Shown here one piece after another: positions 8,155 through 16,046 of a stretch of DNA of 50,266 nucleotides. This DNA comes from Paenibacillus cremeus (GTDB taxonomy: Bacteria > Bacillota > Bacilli > Paenibacillales > NBRC-103111): assembly GCF_007786445.1 (NCBI RefSeq), contig NZ_VNJI01000054.1:1-50266 (forward strand), given 5' to 3'. The position numbers were made by a program, and so were the translations under genes. The notes below the pieces were generated by a model that was not told the origin of the DNA, ran no database searches, and saw only the letters and a program-made list of their open reading frames with translations. Within the stretch, counting starts at the first letter, position 1. Each line of letters begins with the position of its first letter.

Positions 8155-8423
8155 TGCTTCAGTATATACAGAAGGGTAACTATGACGCTATTGAGCTTGA
8201 AGGGGAATGGATTATTTTAAATACCTCCGATTATACTGTTACCAATTTAAATGAAGTAGGCGGCTATTGCTGGTCCTTGTTAAATGAAGCACAAACTGTA
8301 GCGTCCCTCGCTAGGGCAATCCAAGGGAAATATGAATGGGTTTCCGAAGAAAGCGTTGATGCGGATTTGGAGCAGTTCTTATCGGATTTAAAGCAGTGCG
8401 GATTGATCCGGCATGCGGATTGA
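8154..8423 (+). CDS. PqqD-family RiPP recognition element protein
   Basis: This 89-residue PqqD-like protein would bind the leader peptide and present it to the modifying enzymes (B1 protein in lasso clusters). It has the typical three-strand N-terminus (EGEWIILNTSDYTVTNLNEV), then GGYCWSLLNEAQTVASLARAI and a C-terminal helix ending QFLSDLKQCGLI. The start ATG overlaps the stop of the kinase gene. Its presence next to a precursor with a YxxP leader is the best reason to call this a RiPP operon. A second, independent PqqD protein is at 15287. Confidence 0.87.
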   Translation: MLQYIQKGNYDAIELEGEWIILNTSDYTVTNLNEVGGYCWSLLNEAQTVASLARAIQGKYEWVSEESVDADLEQFLSDLKQCGLIRHAD

Positions 8424-8471
8424 GCATGCTGCAAAAAAACTTTCAGCGTATTGGAGCAGGAGAGATTTTCT

Positions 8472-10277
8472 ATGACATTGCGAATAAAACGGATTTCTTC
8501 CGTCTATATAAAGCAGTACTTTGCTGCGGAGGATATACGGCTGGCTTTCTCTATATTGATGCCATATATCCTTCGGCAATGGAAAGCATATGTGAGTCTG
8601 TTCGCTTTCATGTGGATCGACATTTCACTGACCTTGGCCTACGCCTGGTTCTTTGGTGCGGTCACGGATGCCGCCATTCATAGTGATTTCCATCGATTGA
8701 AATGGCTTGTTCCGTTAGGGGGGCTTTTCCTGCTGCTCAGCGTGGGGTCAACTTACTTCGGGAATTATGCGGAAACGATTTCAGAAACCGGAGTTAAGAA
8801 TGACCTTAAGGCGGATTTATTGAAGCATATCCTGCTCCTCCCTTTCAATACCATCTCCAATCTCCGCTCCGGCGACCTTTTATCCCATTTTACTAATGAT
8901 ATTCATGCTATCGATGGTGTCATTGGAAGCAGCCTGATGAATCTCATCCGACTTCCATTTATCTATCTGGCCGTTTTTATTTACTTGATGCAAATCAATT
9001 GGACCTTGTCACTGATCAGCTTCCTTGTCGCTCCGGCAGCTCTATTGGCGGGAGCCGTATTCGGCTTGCTGCTTCGACGCAACAGCCGATTGATTCAAAG
9101 CTTGCTGGGAAACATGAACACACTGCTGAGTGAAATCTTTCACGGTTATTTAGTTATTCGTTCTTTTACGATGGAGAAATCGGCATTCAAAAGGTTCACT
9201 GAGCAAAATCGCGAACTGCTCTCGTTGGAGCTGCAAAATGCAAAGCTGAGAGGGCTGTTTCATACGGGAGGATACGCGATCAGCTCTATTATTTTTCTCC
9301 TAAGCCTCAGCGTCGGTGCCTACTTCATATCCATAAAAGTGATGTCAGTTGGTGCACTTCTGACATTTATTAATTTGGTAGACCATCTGATCTACCCTTT
9401 AACAGGGCTTGCCGGTCAATGGGCTAATCTTCAACGTTCCGTTGCAGCGGTAGAAAGGCTTTCAAAGGTCTTAAAGCAGACTCCTGAATCACCCAGAATG
9501 CCTATTTATTACTCCTCCATGCCATCCATAAGAACCATTCATTTGCAAAACGTTACCTTCAGCTACGATAGTCGCAATCCGATTTTCGATCAATTCCATC
9601 TTCAGATTCCCGCAGGAAAAATCGTGGCCATAGTCGGCCCAAGCGGAGCGGGAAAGACAACCCTATTCAATCTCCTTCAAGGCTTCTACAAGCCCCAAGC
9701 GGGGGCTATATGGATTAATGGCAGCCGCACAGATAAGTATTCCACCTCCCAATTAAGAAGCTTCTTTGCTTATGTACCTCAAGAAACCTTCTTGTTCACC
9801 GGAACCATCAGAGAAAATCTGATGCTGGCCCGGCCCGGCATTACCGAAATGTCCTTAGTCCAAGCGGCGGAAGCAGCCAACATTCATCCGTTCATTTGTT
9901 CCTTACCGGAAGGGTATGAGACGAAGATCGGGGAGGGAGGCGTCCAATTATCCGGAGGCCAAAAGCAGCGGTTGGCTATTGCGCGTGCGCTTCTGAAAGA
10001 TGCGCCGATCCTGCTGTTGGACGAGGCCACATCCGCATTGGACAATGAAACCGAATATCAGGTAAAGGAGGCTTTGGGCCGGCTGATGAGCAATCGCACA
10101 ACGCTCGTAATCGCCCACCGGTTATCGACCATACGGAACGCCGATTTGATTATTGTCTTGGATCAGGGCCAAATTGTGCAGATGGGCCGACATGAGGAGT
10201 TGATTGATGAGGACGGACTATATCGTAACTTAAATCAGGTACAGGGTCACAATCGGGAAGGGGCAATGGTCAGTTGA
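8472..10277 (+). CDS. ABC exporter (permease-ATPase fusion) of the RiPP operon
   Basis: This 601-residue half-transporter is predicted to export the mature peptide. Six membrane helices lie within about residues 20-300. The nucleotide-binding domain has Walker A GPSGAGKTT, signature LSGGQKQR, Walker B ILLLDEATSALD and the H-loop in IAHRLST. It has no N-terminal C39 peptidase, so it cannot remove the leader itself. The ATG at 8472 has AGGAGAG 8 bases upstream; the earlier TTG at 8451 has none. Its stop overlaps the next start by 4 bp (TTGA). Confidence 0.92.
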   Translation: MTLRIKRISSVYIKQYFAAEDIRLAFSILMPYILRQWKAYVSLFAFMWIDISLTLAYAWFFGAVTDAAIHSDFHRLKWLVPLGGLFLLLSVGSTYFGNYAETISETGVKNDLKADLLKHILLLPFNTISNLRSGDLLSHFTNDIHAIDGVIGSSLMNLIRLPFIYLAVFIYLMQINWTLSLISFLVAPAALLAGAVFGLLLRRNSRLIQSLLGNMNTLLSEIFHGYLVIRSFTMEKSAFKRFTEQNRELLSLELQNAKLRGLFHTGGYAISSIIFLLSLSVGAYFISIKVMSVGALLTFINLVDHLIYPLTGLAGQWANLQRSVAAVERLSKVLKQTPESPRMPIYYSSMPSIRTIHLQNVTFSYDSRNPIFDQFHLQIPAGKIVAIVGPSGAGKTTLFNLLQGFYKPQAGAIWINGSRTDKYSTSQLRSFFAYVPQETFLFTGTIRENLMLARPGITEMSLVQAAEAANIHPFICSLPEGYETKIGEGGVQLSGGQKQRLAIARALLKDAPILLLDEATSALDNETEYQVKEALGRLMSNRTTLVIAHRLSTIRNADLIIVLDQGQIVQMGRHEELIDEDGLYRNLNQVQGHNREGAMVS

Positions 10278-11269
10278 TTATCCAATTTGTTCAAATTCTC
10301 TATGGGCCACAAGAACGGCTGCCGGTCGATACGGCGTTTTATGAGCATGTGCTGGCGGACATTGAGTTCTTTGGCATATCTTCACAAATCTATTCTTTAT
10401 TGAAGCAGCGGGGGCAGCTGGATCAAACACCGCGATTCTTTCAGGAGCGGCTGAAGCAAAATTTTAAAGCTATCGTGTTTCAAAATATGTTTGTGAAAAG
10501 TCAATTAGAAGGTATCCTAAACAAGCTGGAAGAGACAGGCGTCGATGCGATACCGCTCAAGGGCGTATTATTCGCTGAGAAATACTTTGGGCATCTGGGG
10601 GCTAGGGGCACGTCGGATATTGATCTACTGATTAAACCACAGGATATGGAGAGAGCCATAGCTTGTGTCAAATCGCTTGGATTTGACACGGAAGTGGAGT
10701 TCAGCCCAGACCATTTTCATAGGGAATTCATTAAGCAGTTTCCTGGCGGTCTTCGTCCATTGATGGTTGAACTGCATTGGGATTTGCTGAAACAAAAAAC
10801 GTCCGATCTAAGTATTGAGGAGTTTTGGTCACAAGCTAAGCCACTGGGGGCTTATCGGCACATCAAAGAATTTTCCGAGCATCATAATTTTTATATGATC
10901 TGTCTTCATGGGTGGAGGCATAACTTAAATTCTTTGAAGTATGTACTGGATATTTTACAGATGATCTATGTACTGCGGGACGAATTGGAATACTCCGCTT
11001 TATTTCGCGATGCCGCGGCACACAAAACTTTACGCAGAATGAAGTGGACGCTGGCGACTGTATATAAGTGTGTTCCACAACTAAACGGAATAAAGAAGCT
11101 GCCGCTGACAAGCGACCGGCTATGGTGGAGTTACAATGCCATTAGGGAATTAAAATATAATAAAATTAACCAATATTTGAATATCATTTACTCCCAATTT
11201 CTGATCTTTGATTCGATCACCCATGGCATTCAAGCGGTGAGGAGCGAGCTCCTGCCCGCAAAAAGGTAG
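10274..11269 (+). CDS. nucleotidyltransferase-fold protein (NTP_transf_5 type) in the RiPP operon
   Basis: This 331-residue protein fits the PF14907 family. PLKGVLFAEKYFGHL and RGTSDIDLLI carry the DxD metal motif of the nucleotidyltransferase fold, and VELHWDL is the usual later motif. Members are found next to kinases in lasso clusters; in the pseudomycoidin cluster such a protein further decorates the phosphorylated peptide. It could therefore add a nucleotide or sugar to the phosphate placed by the upstream kinase; this is inference. The TTG start overlaps the exporter stop (TTGA), with GGAAGGGG about 9 bases before it. The protein alone does not tell the substrate. Confidence 0.8.
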   Translation: MIIQFVQILYGPQERLPVDTAFYEHVLADIEFFGISSQIYSLLKQRGQLDQTPRFFQERLKQNFKAIVFQNMFVKSQLEGILNKLEETGVDAIPLKGVLFAEKYFGHLGARGTSDIDLLIKPQDMERAIACVKSLGFDTEVEFSPDHFHREFIKQFPGGLRPLMVELHWDLLKQKTSDLSIEEFWSQAKPLGAYRHIKEFSEHHNFYMICLHGWRHNLNSLKYVLDILQMIYVLRDELEYSALFRDAAAHKTLRRMKWTLATVYKCVPQLNGIKKLPLTSDRLWWSYNAIRELKYNKINQYLNIIYSQFLIFDSITHGIQAVRSELLPAKR

Positions 11270-11277
11270 GTGGACGT

Positions 11278-11937
11278 ATGAAGTTTACTCCGATCAGTAT
11301 GAAAATCATCAAGAACATGTTGATTGTTATCACGATCCTGGGAGCTTTAAACGTCACAACTCTTTATTGTCTCAAAAAAATCGAACATTCCTATTCGGAC
11401 CTTTTTAATCGTCGGCTGCAGATAATAACGATTCTTCAAGATTTGCAGACTGATGTATCTGAGCAAAATTTTAAATATCAGGCGTATTTATTTACGAAAA
11501 AGCCTGACTATTTACAGAAAAGCCTCCAGATTAACGTTCGGATCAATGAAGAAGTAAACAAGGCGATGCAATTAACCATTTTGGAAAAAAACAAAGAAAT
11601 GCTGAAAAAAATAGCTGCAGATAATGAAGAATACAGAAAGAAAAACAGCGAGGTTTCAAGCATACTTCCGACTGATCGGGATGAAGTCGCCAAATTATTT
11701 AGCTCCCTGTTGCTTCCTGTCGCTGAAGAAATGATGGCAGCTTCCCAAAAGCTCATACAATATCATCTGAGTTACATGGAGAATGGCACGTCCTTCAATT
11801 CGGAGCTTGTAAATAAAAACATCCTTGTCAGTATTATCATAATGCTAATAGACTTTCTGATCACTCTAAAAATAATTAATTATTACAAGGTTAAGCTGAA
11901 ATTGTCTGTACCTTCGGTATTGACAGTAAAAAAATAA
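11278..11937 (+). CDS. membrane protein with MCP-like four-helix-bundle sensor, no output domain
   Basis: The 219-residue product has a membrane helix at about 12-31, an extracytoplasmic helical region of about 150 residues and a second helix at about 181-201, then only about 18 basic cytoplasmic residues. The extracellular part (LFNRRLQIITILQDLQTDVSEQNFKYQAYLFT) looks like the 4HB_MCP sensor of chemoreceptors and histidine kinases. A HAMP or signalling domain is absent, so it is either a truncated receptor or a stand-alone binder, for example an immunity or peptide-sensing protein. It starts 8 bases after the nucleotidyltransferase gene. The lasso operon promoter begins inside its last codons. 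Confidence 0.6.
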   Translation: MKFTPISMKIIKNMLIVITILGALNVTTLYCLKKIEHSYSDLFNRRLQIITILQDLQTDVSEQNFKYQAYLFTKKPDYLQKSLQINVRINEEVNKAMQLTILEKNKEMLKKIAADNEEYRKKNSEVSSILPTDRDEVAKLFSSLLLPVAEEMMAASQKLIQYHLSYMENGTSFNSELVNKNILVSIIIMLIDFLITLKIINYYKVKLKLSVPSVLTVKK

Positions 11938-11948
11938 CATGTTATTCT
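11920..11948 (+). promoter_or_regulatory. promoter of the lasso peptide operon
   Basis: -35 TTGACA (11920-11925), exactly 17-bp spacer, -10 TATTCT (11943-11948). It overlaps the 3' end of the preceding gene. The untranslated leader to the ATG at 12171 would be about 215 bases. Confidence 0.6.
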
Positions 11949-11954
11949 TATTTT

Positions 11955-11970
11955 GTTCTTAATAAAGAAC
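11955..11970. promoter_or_regulatory. SinR-type operator downstream of the lasso promoter
   Basis: GTTCTTA-AT-AAAGAAC: one perfect and one single-mismatch half-site in 7-2-7 spacing, starting 7 bp after the -10, so it would cover the transcription start. A further lone half-site GTTCTTT is at 11997-12003. Confidence 0.7.
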
Positions 11971-12170
11971 AAAAATGATCGAAAGTGGAACTATACGTTC
12001 TTTGTGGGGAATAAACTTGGATTTAAGTCTCTGACTTTGGAGAAAAACTGATATAAAAAAATATCATAATTTTTATTGATGAAATGTAAGCAAGGTATTG
12101 ATATTCAGTCATATAATTTATTTCGTTATAAAAACAAAAAATAACCATCAAAAAGAATGAGGGGAAATAG

Positions 12171-14111
12171 ATGAGCGCAATCGTTGGAATATTTCACATG
12201 AACAACGAACCTGTAACTAATGAGCATAGCATGAACATTATGGCGGCGCTACAGAAATATCCGGCCGACGATGTCCAAGTATGGCGCAAGGATAACATCT
12301 TTCTTGGATGCCACGCCCAGTGGATAACACCCGAATCGATTAACGAGCCGTTGCCCTACTACGATTCCCTAAGGCAGCTTGCGATCACGGCCGATGCGAT
12401 CATTGATAACCGAGATGAACTTTTCGAATTACTCAACATTGAACGGGATCGGCGACAAGGAATGAAGGATAGCCAGTTGATTTTGCAAGCATATGTTAAA
12501 TGGGGTGAAGATGCGCCGAAATTTCTTGTTGGCGATTTCGCCTTCATGATCTGGGATGAACGCAAACAACTTTTGTTTGGAGCGAGAGATTTTACAGGAA
12601 CGAGAACACTTTATTACTTTCATGACCGGTATCGGTTTACCTTTTGCACAACAATAGAGCCGATTCTTTCCTTGCCTTATGTTAAAAAGCAATTAAATGA
12701 ACTTTGGCTTGCAGAATATTTGGCAATATTGGGGACAATTGATACGGTAGACGCAACGACGACTCCATATCATAACATTAATCTGTTGCCACCTTCCCAT
12801 AGCATTTCAATAATGGCAAATAAAATTAATATTAAAAGATATGTTTCTATCTCCTTCGGATCTCAATTAAAACTAAAGTCTGATGGGGAGTACGTTGAAG
12901 CCTTTAAAGATGTATTCCAGAAAGCGGTGACCTCTAAGCTGCGTACCCATAAAAAAGTGGGTTCATATCTCAGCGGGGGATTGGATTCCAGTTCGGTTGT
13001 GAGTTTCGCAGCAAAAAACTCACTGATGAAGAACAAGGAGTTACATACATTTAGCTACGTTCCAACACATGACTTTGTTGATTTTACTCCTAGGTATTTG
13101 ACAGCGGATGAACGTCCTTTTATTAAATCTACAGTAGATTATGTAGGGGGAATTAAAGACCACTACTTGGATTTCCAGGGGAAAAGTCCTTTTACAGAAA
13201 TTGATGATTATATAGATGCTCTAGAGATGCCATATAAGTTCTTTGAGAATTCTTTCTGGATTAAAGGTATTTATGAGAAAGCGCATAAGCACGAGATAGG
13301 TGTCCTTCTAGACGGGGGAGCCGGAAACTTCACGATTTCGTGGGGGTCAGCTTTTGATTACTATTCGATCCTATTAAAGAAGTTGCAGTGGATACGTCTT
13401 TTTAAAGAGTTGGATAGTTACAGCAGATATGTAGGCGGTCCTAGATTGCGCATGTTGCCTGATGTTCTTAGAGCAGGGTTTCCAATCCTCAACAAAGTGT
13501 TTCCGCTTGGTAAACCGTTTAAACTACCCACATTGATAAATTCAAAGTTTGCGCAAAGAACAGGTGTTTATGAAAAACTCAGGGAACACGGTTTTAGTGA
13601 ATCAGGTTGGTTCCCTAGATCAACTATTTATAAAGAGAGAAGAAGAATATACGAGAATATTTTCTTATGGAATGCGAGCCATATACGAGCTTCTAAAATG
13701 TCTTTGCGTCATTCGCTCTGGGAGCGCGATCCAACAAATGATTTACGAGTGTATCGTTTTTGTTTCTCCGTACCGGAAGGACAATATGTTCGGAATGGAG
13801 TAGACCGATCACTTATTCGAAGATCTACAGTAAATTATCTACCTGATAAGGTTAGGTTAAATCATAGTGTCAAGGGCATTCAATCCGCCGATTGGGTTCA
13901 TAGGATGAAGCCTCATTGGGATACTTTCCTGGAAGAATCAGAAATGCTTGCTAGTGATAAGAAATTTTTGGAATATGTTGACGGCCAAGTAATTCGATCA
14001 GCGCTTTTGAAGGTTAAAAATGGGCCAATTCCGGAACGTTGCTCGGATGCAGATTATAAGACTCTTATGCGTAGTTTAATTTTATATCGTTTTTTAAAAA
14101 AGTTTGCTTAG
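12171..14111 (+). CDS. lasso peptide macrolactam synthetase (asparagine-synthetase-like C protein)
   Basis: This enzyme adenylates the ring Asp/Glu side chain of the precursor and closes the macrolactam. The 646-residue protein has an N-terminal glutaminase-like domain whose catalytic Cys2 is replaced (it starts MSAIVGIF), as usual for lasso cyclases. The C-terminal synthetase domain has the PP-loop SGGLDSS at residues 268-274. It is the first gene of the C-A-kinase-B1-B2-D order known from paeninodin-type clusters. GAGGGGAAA precedes the start. It is the only cyclase in the window, so it would also have to serve the 7099 precursor if that peptide were cyclised. Confidence 0.93.
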   Translation: MSAIVGIFHMNNEPVTNEHSMNIMAALQKYPADDVQVWRKDNIFLGCHAQWITPESINEPLPYYDSLRQLAITADAIIDNRDELFELLNIERDRRQGMKDSQLILQAYVKWGEDAPKFLVGDFAFMIWDERKQLLFGARDFTGTRTLYYFHDRYRFTFCTTIEPILSLPYVKKQLNELWLAEYLAILGTIDTVDATTTPYHNINLLPPSHSISIMANKINIKRYVSISFGSQLKLKSDGEYVEAFKDVFQKAVTSKLRTHKKVGSYLSGGLDSSSVVSFAAKNSLMKNKELHTFSYVPTHDFVDFTPRYLTADERPFIKSTVDYVGGIKDHYLDFQGKSPFTEIDDYIDALEMPYKFFENSFWIKGIYEKAHKHEIGVLLDGGAGNFTISWGSAFDYYSILLKKLQWIRLFKELDSYSRYVGGPRLRMLPDVLRAGFPILNKVFPLGKPFKLPTLINSKFAQRTGVYEKLREHGFSESGWFPRSTIYKERRRIYENIFLWNASHIRASKMSLRHSLWERDPTNDLRVYRFCFSVPEGQYVRNGVDRSLIRRSTVNYLPDKVRLNHSVKGIQSADWVHRMKPHWDTFLEESEMLASDKKFLEYVDGQVIRSALLKVKNGPIPERCSDADYKTLMRSLILYRFLKKFA

Positions 14112-14142
14112 TATGTATTTTTGCTTGAAAGGAGGTGAGTAA

Positions 14143-14274
14143 ATGAAAAGAGAATGGCAGAAACCTGAGCTTGAAGTTTTGGAAGTTAACATGACCATGG
14201 GTCAATCTGATGGGGATTTCACAGATAAAGAATTTCCTGTGAACACACCTAAGAAAGATTTAACTTTCAGCTAA
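14143..14274 (+). CDS. paeninodin-like lasso peptide precursor
   Basis: The 43-residue precursor follows AAAGGAGG with good spacing. The leader (residues 1-19) contains EWQKPELEVLEV and ends MTM, with Thr at -2, Pro at -12 and Trp where Tyr is usual at -15; this is the spacing of the paeninodin leader. The predicted core of 24 residues starts GQSDGDFTD. Gly1 and Asp9 would form a 9-residue ring, as in paeninodin. Residues 10-24 form loop and tail and end LTFS. The C-terminal Ser is the residue phosphorylated by the dedicated kinase in that family. Mass and threading need experimental proof. Confidence 0.9.
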   Translation: MKREWQKPELEVLEVNMTMGQSDGDFTDKEFPVNTPKKDLTFS

Positions 14275-14296
14275 GTAATTATTGCATTTGCTAGAG

Positions 14297-14328
14297 GCCC
14301 TTATACACCTTTTTGTATAAGGGCTTTT
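14297..14328 (+). terminator. intrinsic terminator/attenuator after the lasso precursor
   Basis: GCCCTTATACA (14297-14307) pairs perfectly with TGTATAAGGGC (14314-14324) and TTTT follows. It lies 22 bases after the precursor stop and before the kinase gene. Partial termination would give more precursor than enzyme mRNA. Confidence 0.8.
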
Positions 14329-14354
14329 AACACCCATGTATTGGAGTGAAATGA

Positions 14355-15284
14355 ATGATTGAGGTTGAGAAAAGACTAATCTATAAGGCTTTTGGATTAT
14401 TCACTGCTAGTGAAATATCTTTGCCGGAGCTCTCGTTAAATATTGATGGGGCAAATTCAATAGATGTATGTATAGAGTATGGTGATCTAAATGATTTATG
14501 GAAACAACGTTCGGAAGAACGGAGCGATTTCTTAATTGATGGCAATATGGTTGTATTCCGGGTCGAAAATATAGGCATATTTGCAATCCAAGATGGGAAA
14601 AAAATAACGGTTTCTCCTATACAAGAACCTGATGAGGATATAATTAGACTTTTTGTTCTTGGAACATGTATGGGCGCGATCTTAATGCAAAGAAGGACAC
14701 TTCCTTTACACGGAAGTGCTATTGCATTCGATGGGAAGGCATATGCTATTGTAGGCGATTCAGGAGCAGGGAAATCAACCTTGGCCACAGCTTTCTTGAA
14801 TAAAGGCTATCAGCTTCTTACGGATGACGTTATCGCTATAACCCAATCCGAGGATTGCGTTCCATATGTAATTCCATCTTATCCGCAGCAGAAGCTATGG
14901 CAAGACAGCTTGATGCATTTCGGGATGGAATCAAGCGGTTTTCGTCCTTTATTCCAGCGAGAGACGAAATATTCAATTCCAGTATCGACCCAGTTCTCCA
15001 CTGAGTCGTTACCACTTGCAGGGATCTTTGAACTGGTAAAAACAGAGGATCAACAAATTAGCATAAAGCAGCTCTCAATGCTCGAGAGATTTCACACCTT
15101 GTACGAACATACATATAGAAATTTTATTATTAATCGTTTGGGATTAATAGATTGGCATTTTCGCACATCTGCTAATATTTTAAATCAATTGCTAATTTTC
15201 AACCAAATACGTAGACCTACCTCGGGTTTTAGTGCCCCTCAACTTGCTGAGTTAATTATATCTTCAATAAATAAAGGAGAATGA
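14355..15284 (+). CDS. lasso precursor kinase (HPr-kinase-like)
   Basis: This 309-residue protein is related to PadeK of the paeninodin cluster, which phosphorylates the side chain of the precursor's C-terminal Ser. It has LPLHGSAIAF, the P-loop GDSGAGKST (134-142) and QLLTDDVIAI with the HPrK-like DD pair. The precursor at 14143 does end in Ser, which supports the assignment. GGAG lies about 8 bases before the ATG. The stop overlaps the start region of the next gene (ATGA). Confidence 0.88.
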   Translation: MIEVEKRLIYKAFGLFTASEISLPELSLNIDGANSIDVCIEYGDLNDLWKQRSEERSDFLIDGNMVVFRVENIGIFAIQDGKKITVSPIQEPDEDIIRLFVLGTCMGAILMQRRTLPLHGSAIAFDGKAYAIVGDSGAGKSTLATAFLNKGYQLLTDDVIAITQSEDCVPYVIPSYPQQKLWQDSLMHFGMESSGFRPLFQRETKYSIPVSTQFSTESLPLAGIFELVKTEDQQISIKQLSMLERFHTLYEHTYRNFIINRLGLIDWHFRTSANILNQLLIFNQIRRPTSGFSAPQLAELIISSINKGE

Positions 15285-15286
15285 GC

Positions 15287-15562
15287 ATGATCGATACGAA
15301 ACAAACCATTGCACAACTAAAGGGAAACATTGTGAGTGATATGGGTGGAGAGAAGGTAATGTTATGTATTAAGAATGGAAAGTATTACAATTTGGGTGCA
15401 ATCGGTGGCCACATCTGGGAACTAATGTCTGAACCGACCACGATTGAGCAATTGGTTTCCGATCTGATGTCAGTATATGCAGTGGAAAGGTCTGACTGCG
15501 AGGAACAAGTGGCTTCGTTTCTTAAGCATCTAATGAATGAGGGATTAATTGAAGCATGTTAA
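15287..15562 (+). CDS. lasso leader-binding protein B1 (PqqD family)
   Basis: This RRE protein binds the lasso leader and delivers it to protease B2 and the cyclase. Its 91 residues show the PqqD pattern MLCIKNGKYYNLGAIGGHIWELM and a C-terminal helix ending FLKHLMNEGLIEA. The ATG at 15287 is preferred because AAAGGAGA ends 6 bases before it; the ATG at 15281 abuts that site. It overlaps the B2 gene by 7 bp. Confidence 0.9.
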   Translation: MIDTKQTIAQLKGNIVSDMGGEKVMLCIKNGKYYNLGAIGGHIWELMSEPTTIEQLVSDLMSVYAVERSDCEEQVASFLKHLMNEGLIEAC

Positions 15563-16005
15563 GAAAGATTAAGTCATATCTTTTGCTTAATTCGGAAGAA
15601 AAGACTCTATATGTCGAGGCTTATTTCTTTTTAGCATGGGCCCGGTTATTGAAATGTATTCCATTTCGTAAGCTTTCATGTTGTTTGGGTGAACAGATGG
15701 ATGAGACAACGGAGGATCTGGAAGAGTCGAACAAGAAACATCTGATTCAAATATCTCAATCCATTCATATCATGAGCCGCTACACATTATGGGAAAGCAT
15801 GTGTTTAGTTCAAGCTATTGCTGCAATGAAGATGTTGGAAAGGCGAAATATTGAAAGTACGATATACTTCGGTACTTCGAAAGATAAGGACGGCAGATTA
15901 ATCGCCCATGCCTGGCTGCGCAGCGGTCCCTACTTTATTACAGGATTTAAAGGAATGGAAAAGTTTACAGTTGTAAATAAATTTGCCAGAAAGTTAAACG
16001 CATGA
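15556..16005 (+). CDS. lasso leader peptidase B2 (transglutaminase-like)
   Basis: This cysteine protease of the transglutaminase fold cuts the leader after MTM. Its 149 residues contain WESMCLVQAIAAMKML with the catalytic Cys83 and RLIAHAWLRSGPYFITG with His118. It works with B1, whose gene overlaps its start by 7 bp. It is the only leader peptidase seen in the window, so it may also process the 7099 precursor, whose operon lacks one. Confidence 0.9.
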   Translation: MLRKIKSYLLLNSEEKTLYVEAYFFLAWARLLKCIPFRKLSCCLGEQMDETTEDLEESNKKHLIQISQSIHIMSRYTLWESMCLVQAIAAMKMLERRNIESTIYFGTSKDKDGRLIAHAWLRSGPYFITGFKGMEKFTVVNKFARKLNA

Positions 16006-16046
16006 CCGGATTTGAGGGAAACAAATTATGAGAAGGGATCCTAGCA

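Noticed and set aside
8396..8683. 95-residue ORF overlapping the RiPP exporter start
   Set aside because: It overlaps the exporter N-terminus in another frame, and the exporter has the ribosome binding site and family motifs.
12077..12117. TTGATG/TTGATA and TATAAT before the lasso cyclase gene as its promoter
   Set aside because: The spacings (8 or 29 bp) do not fit; the pair at 11920-11948 has an exact 17-bp spacer.
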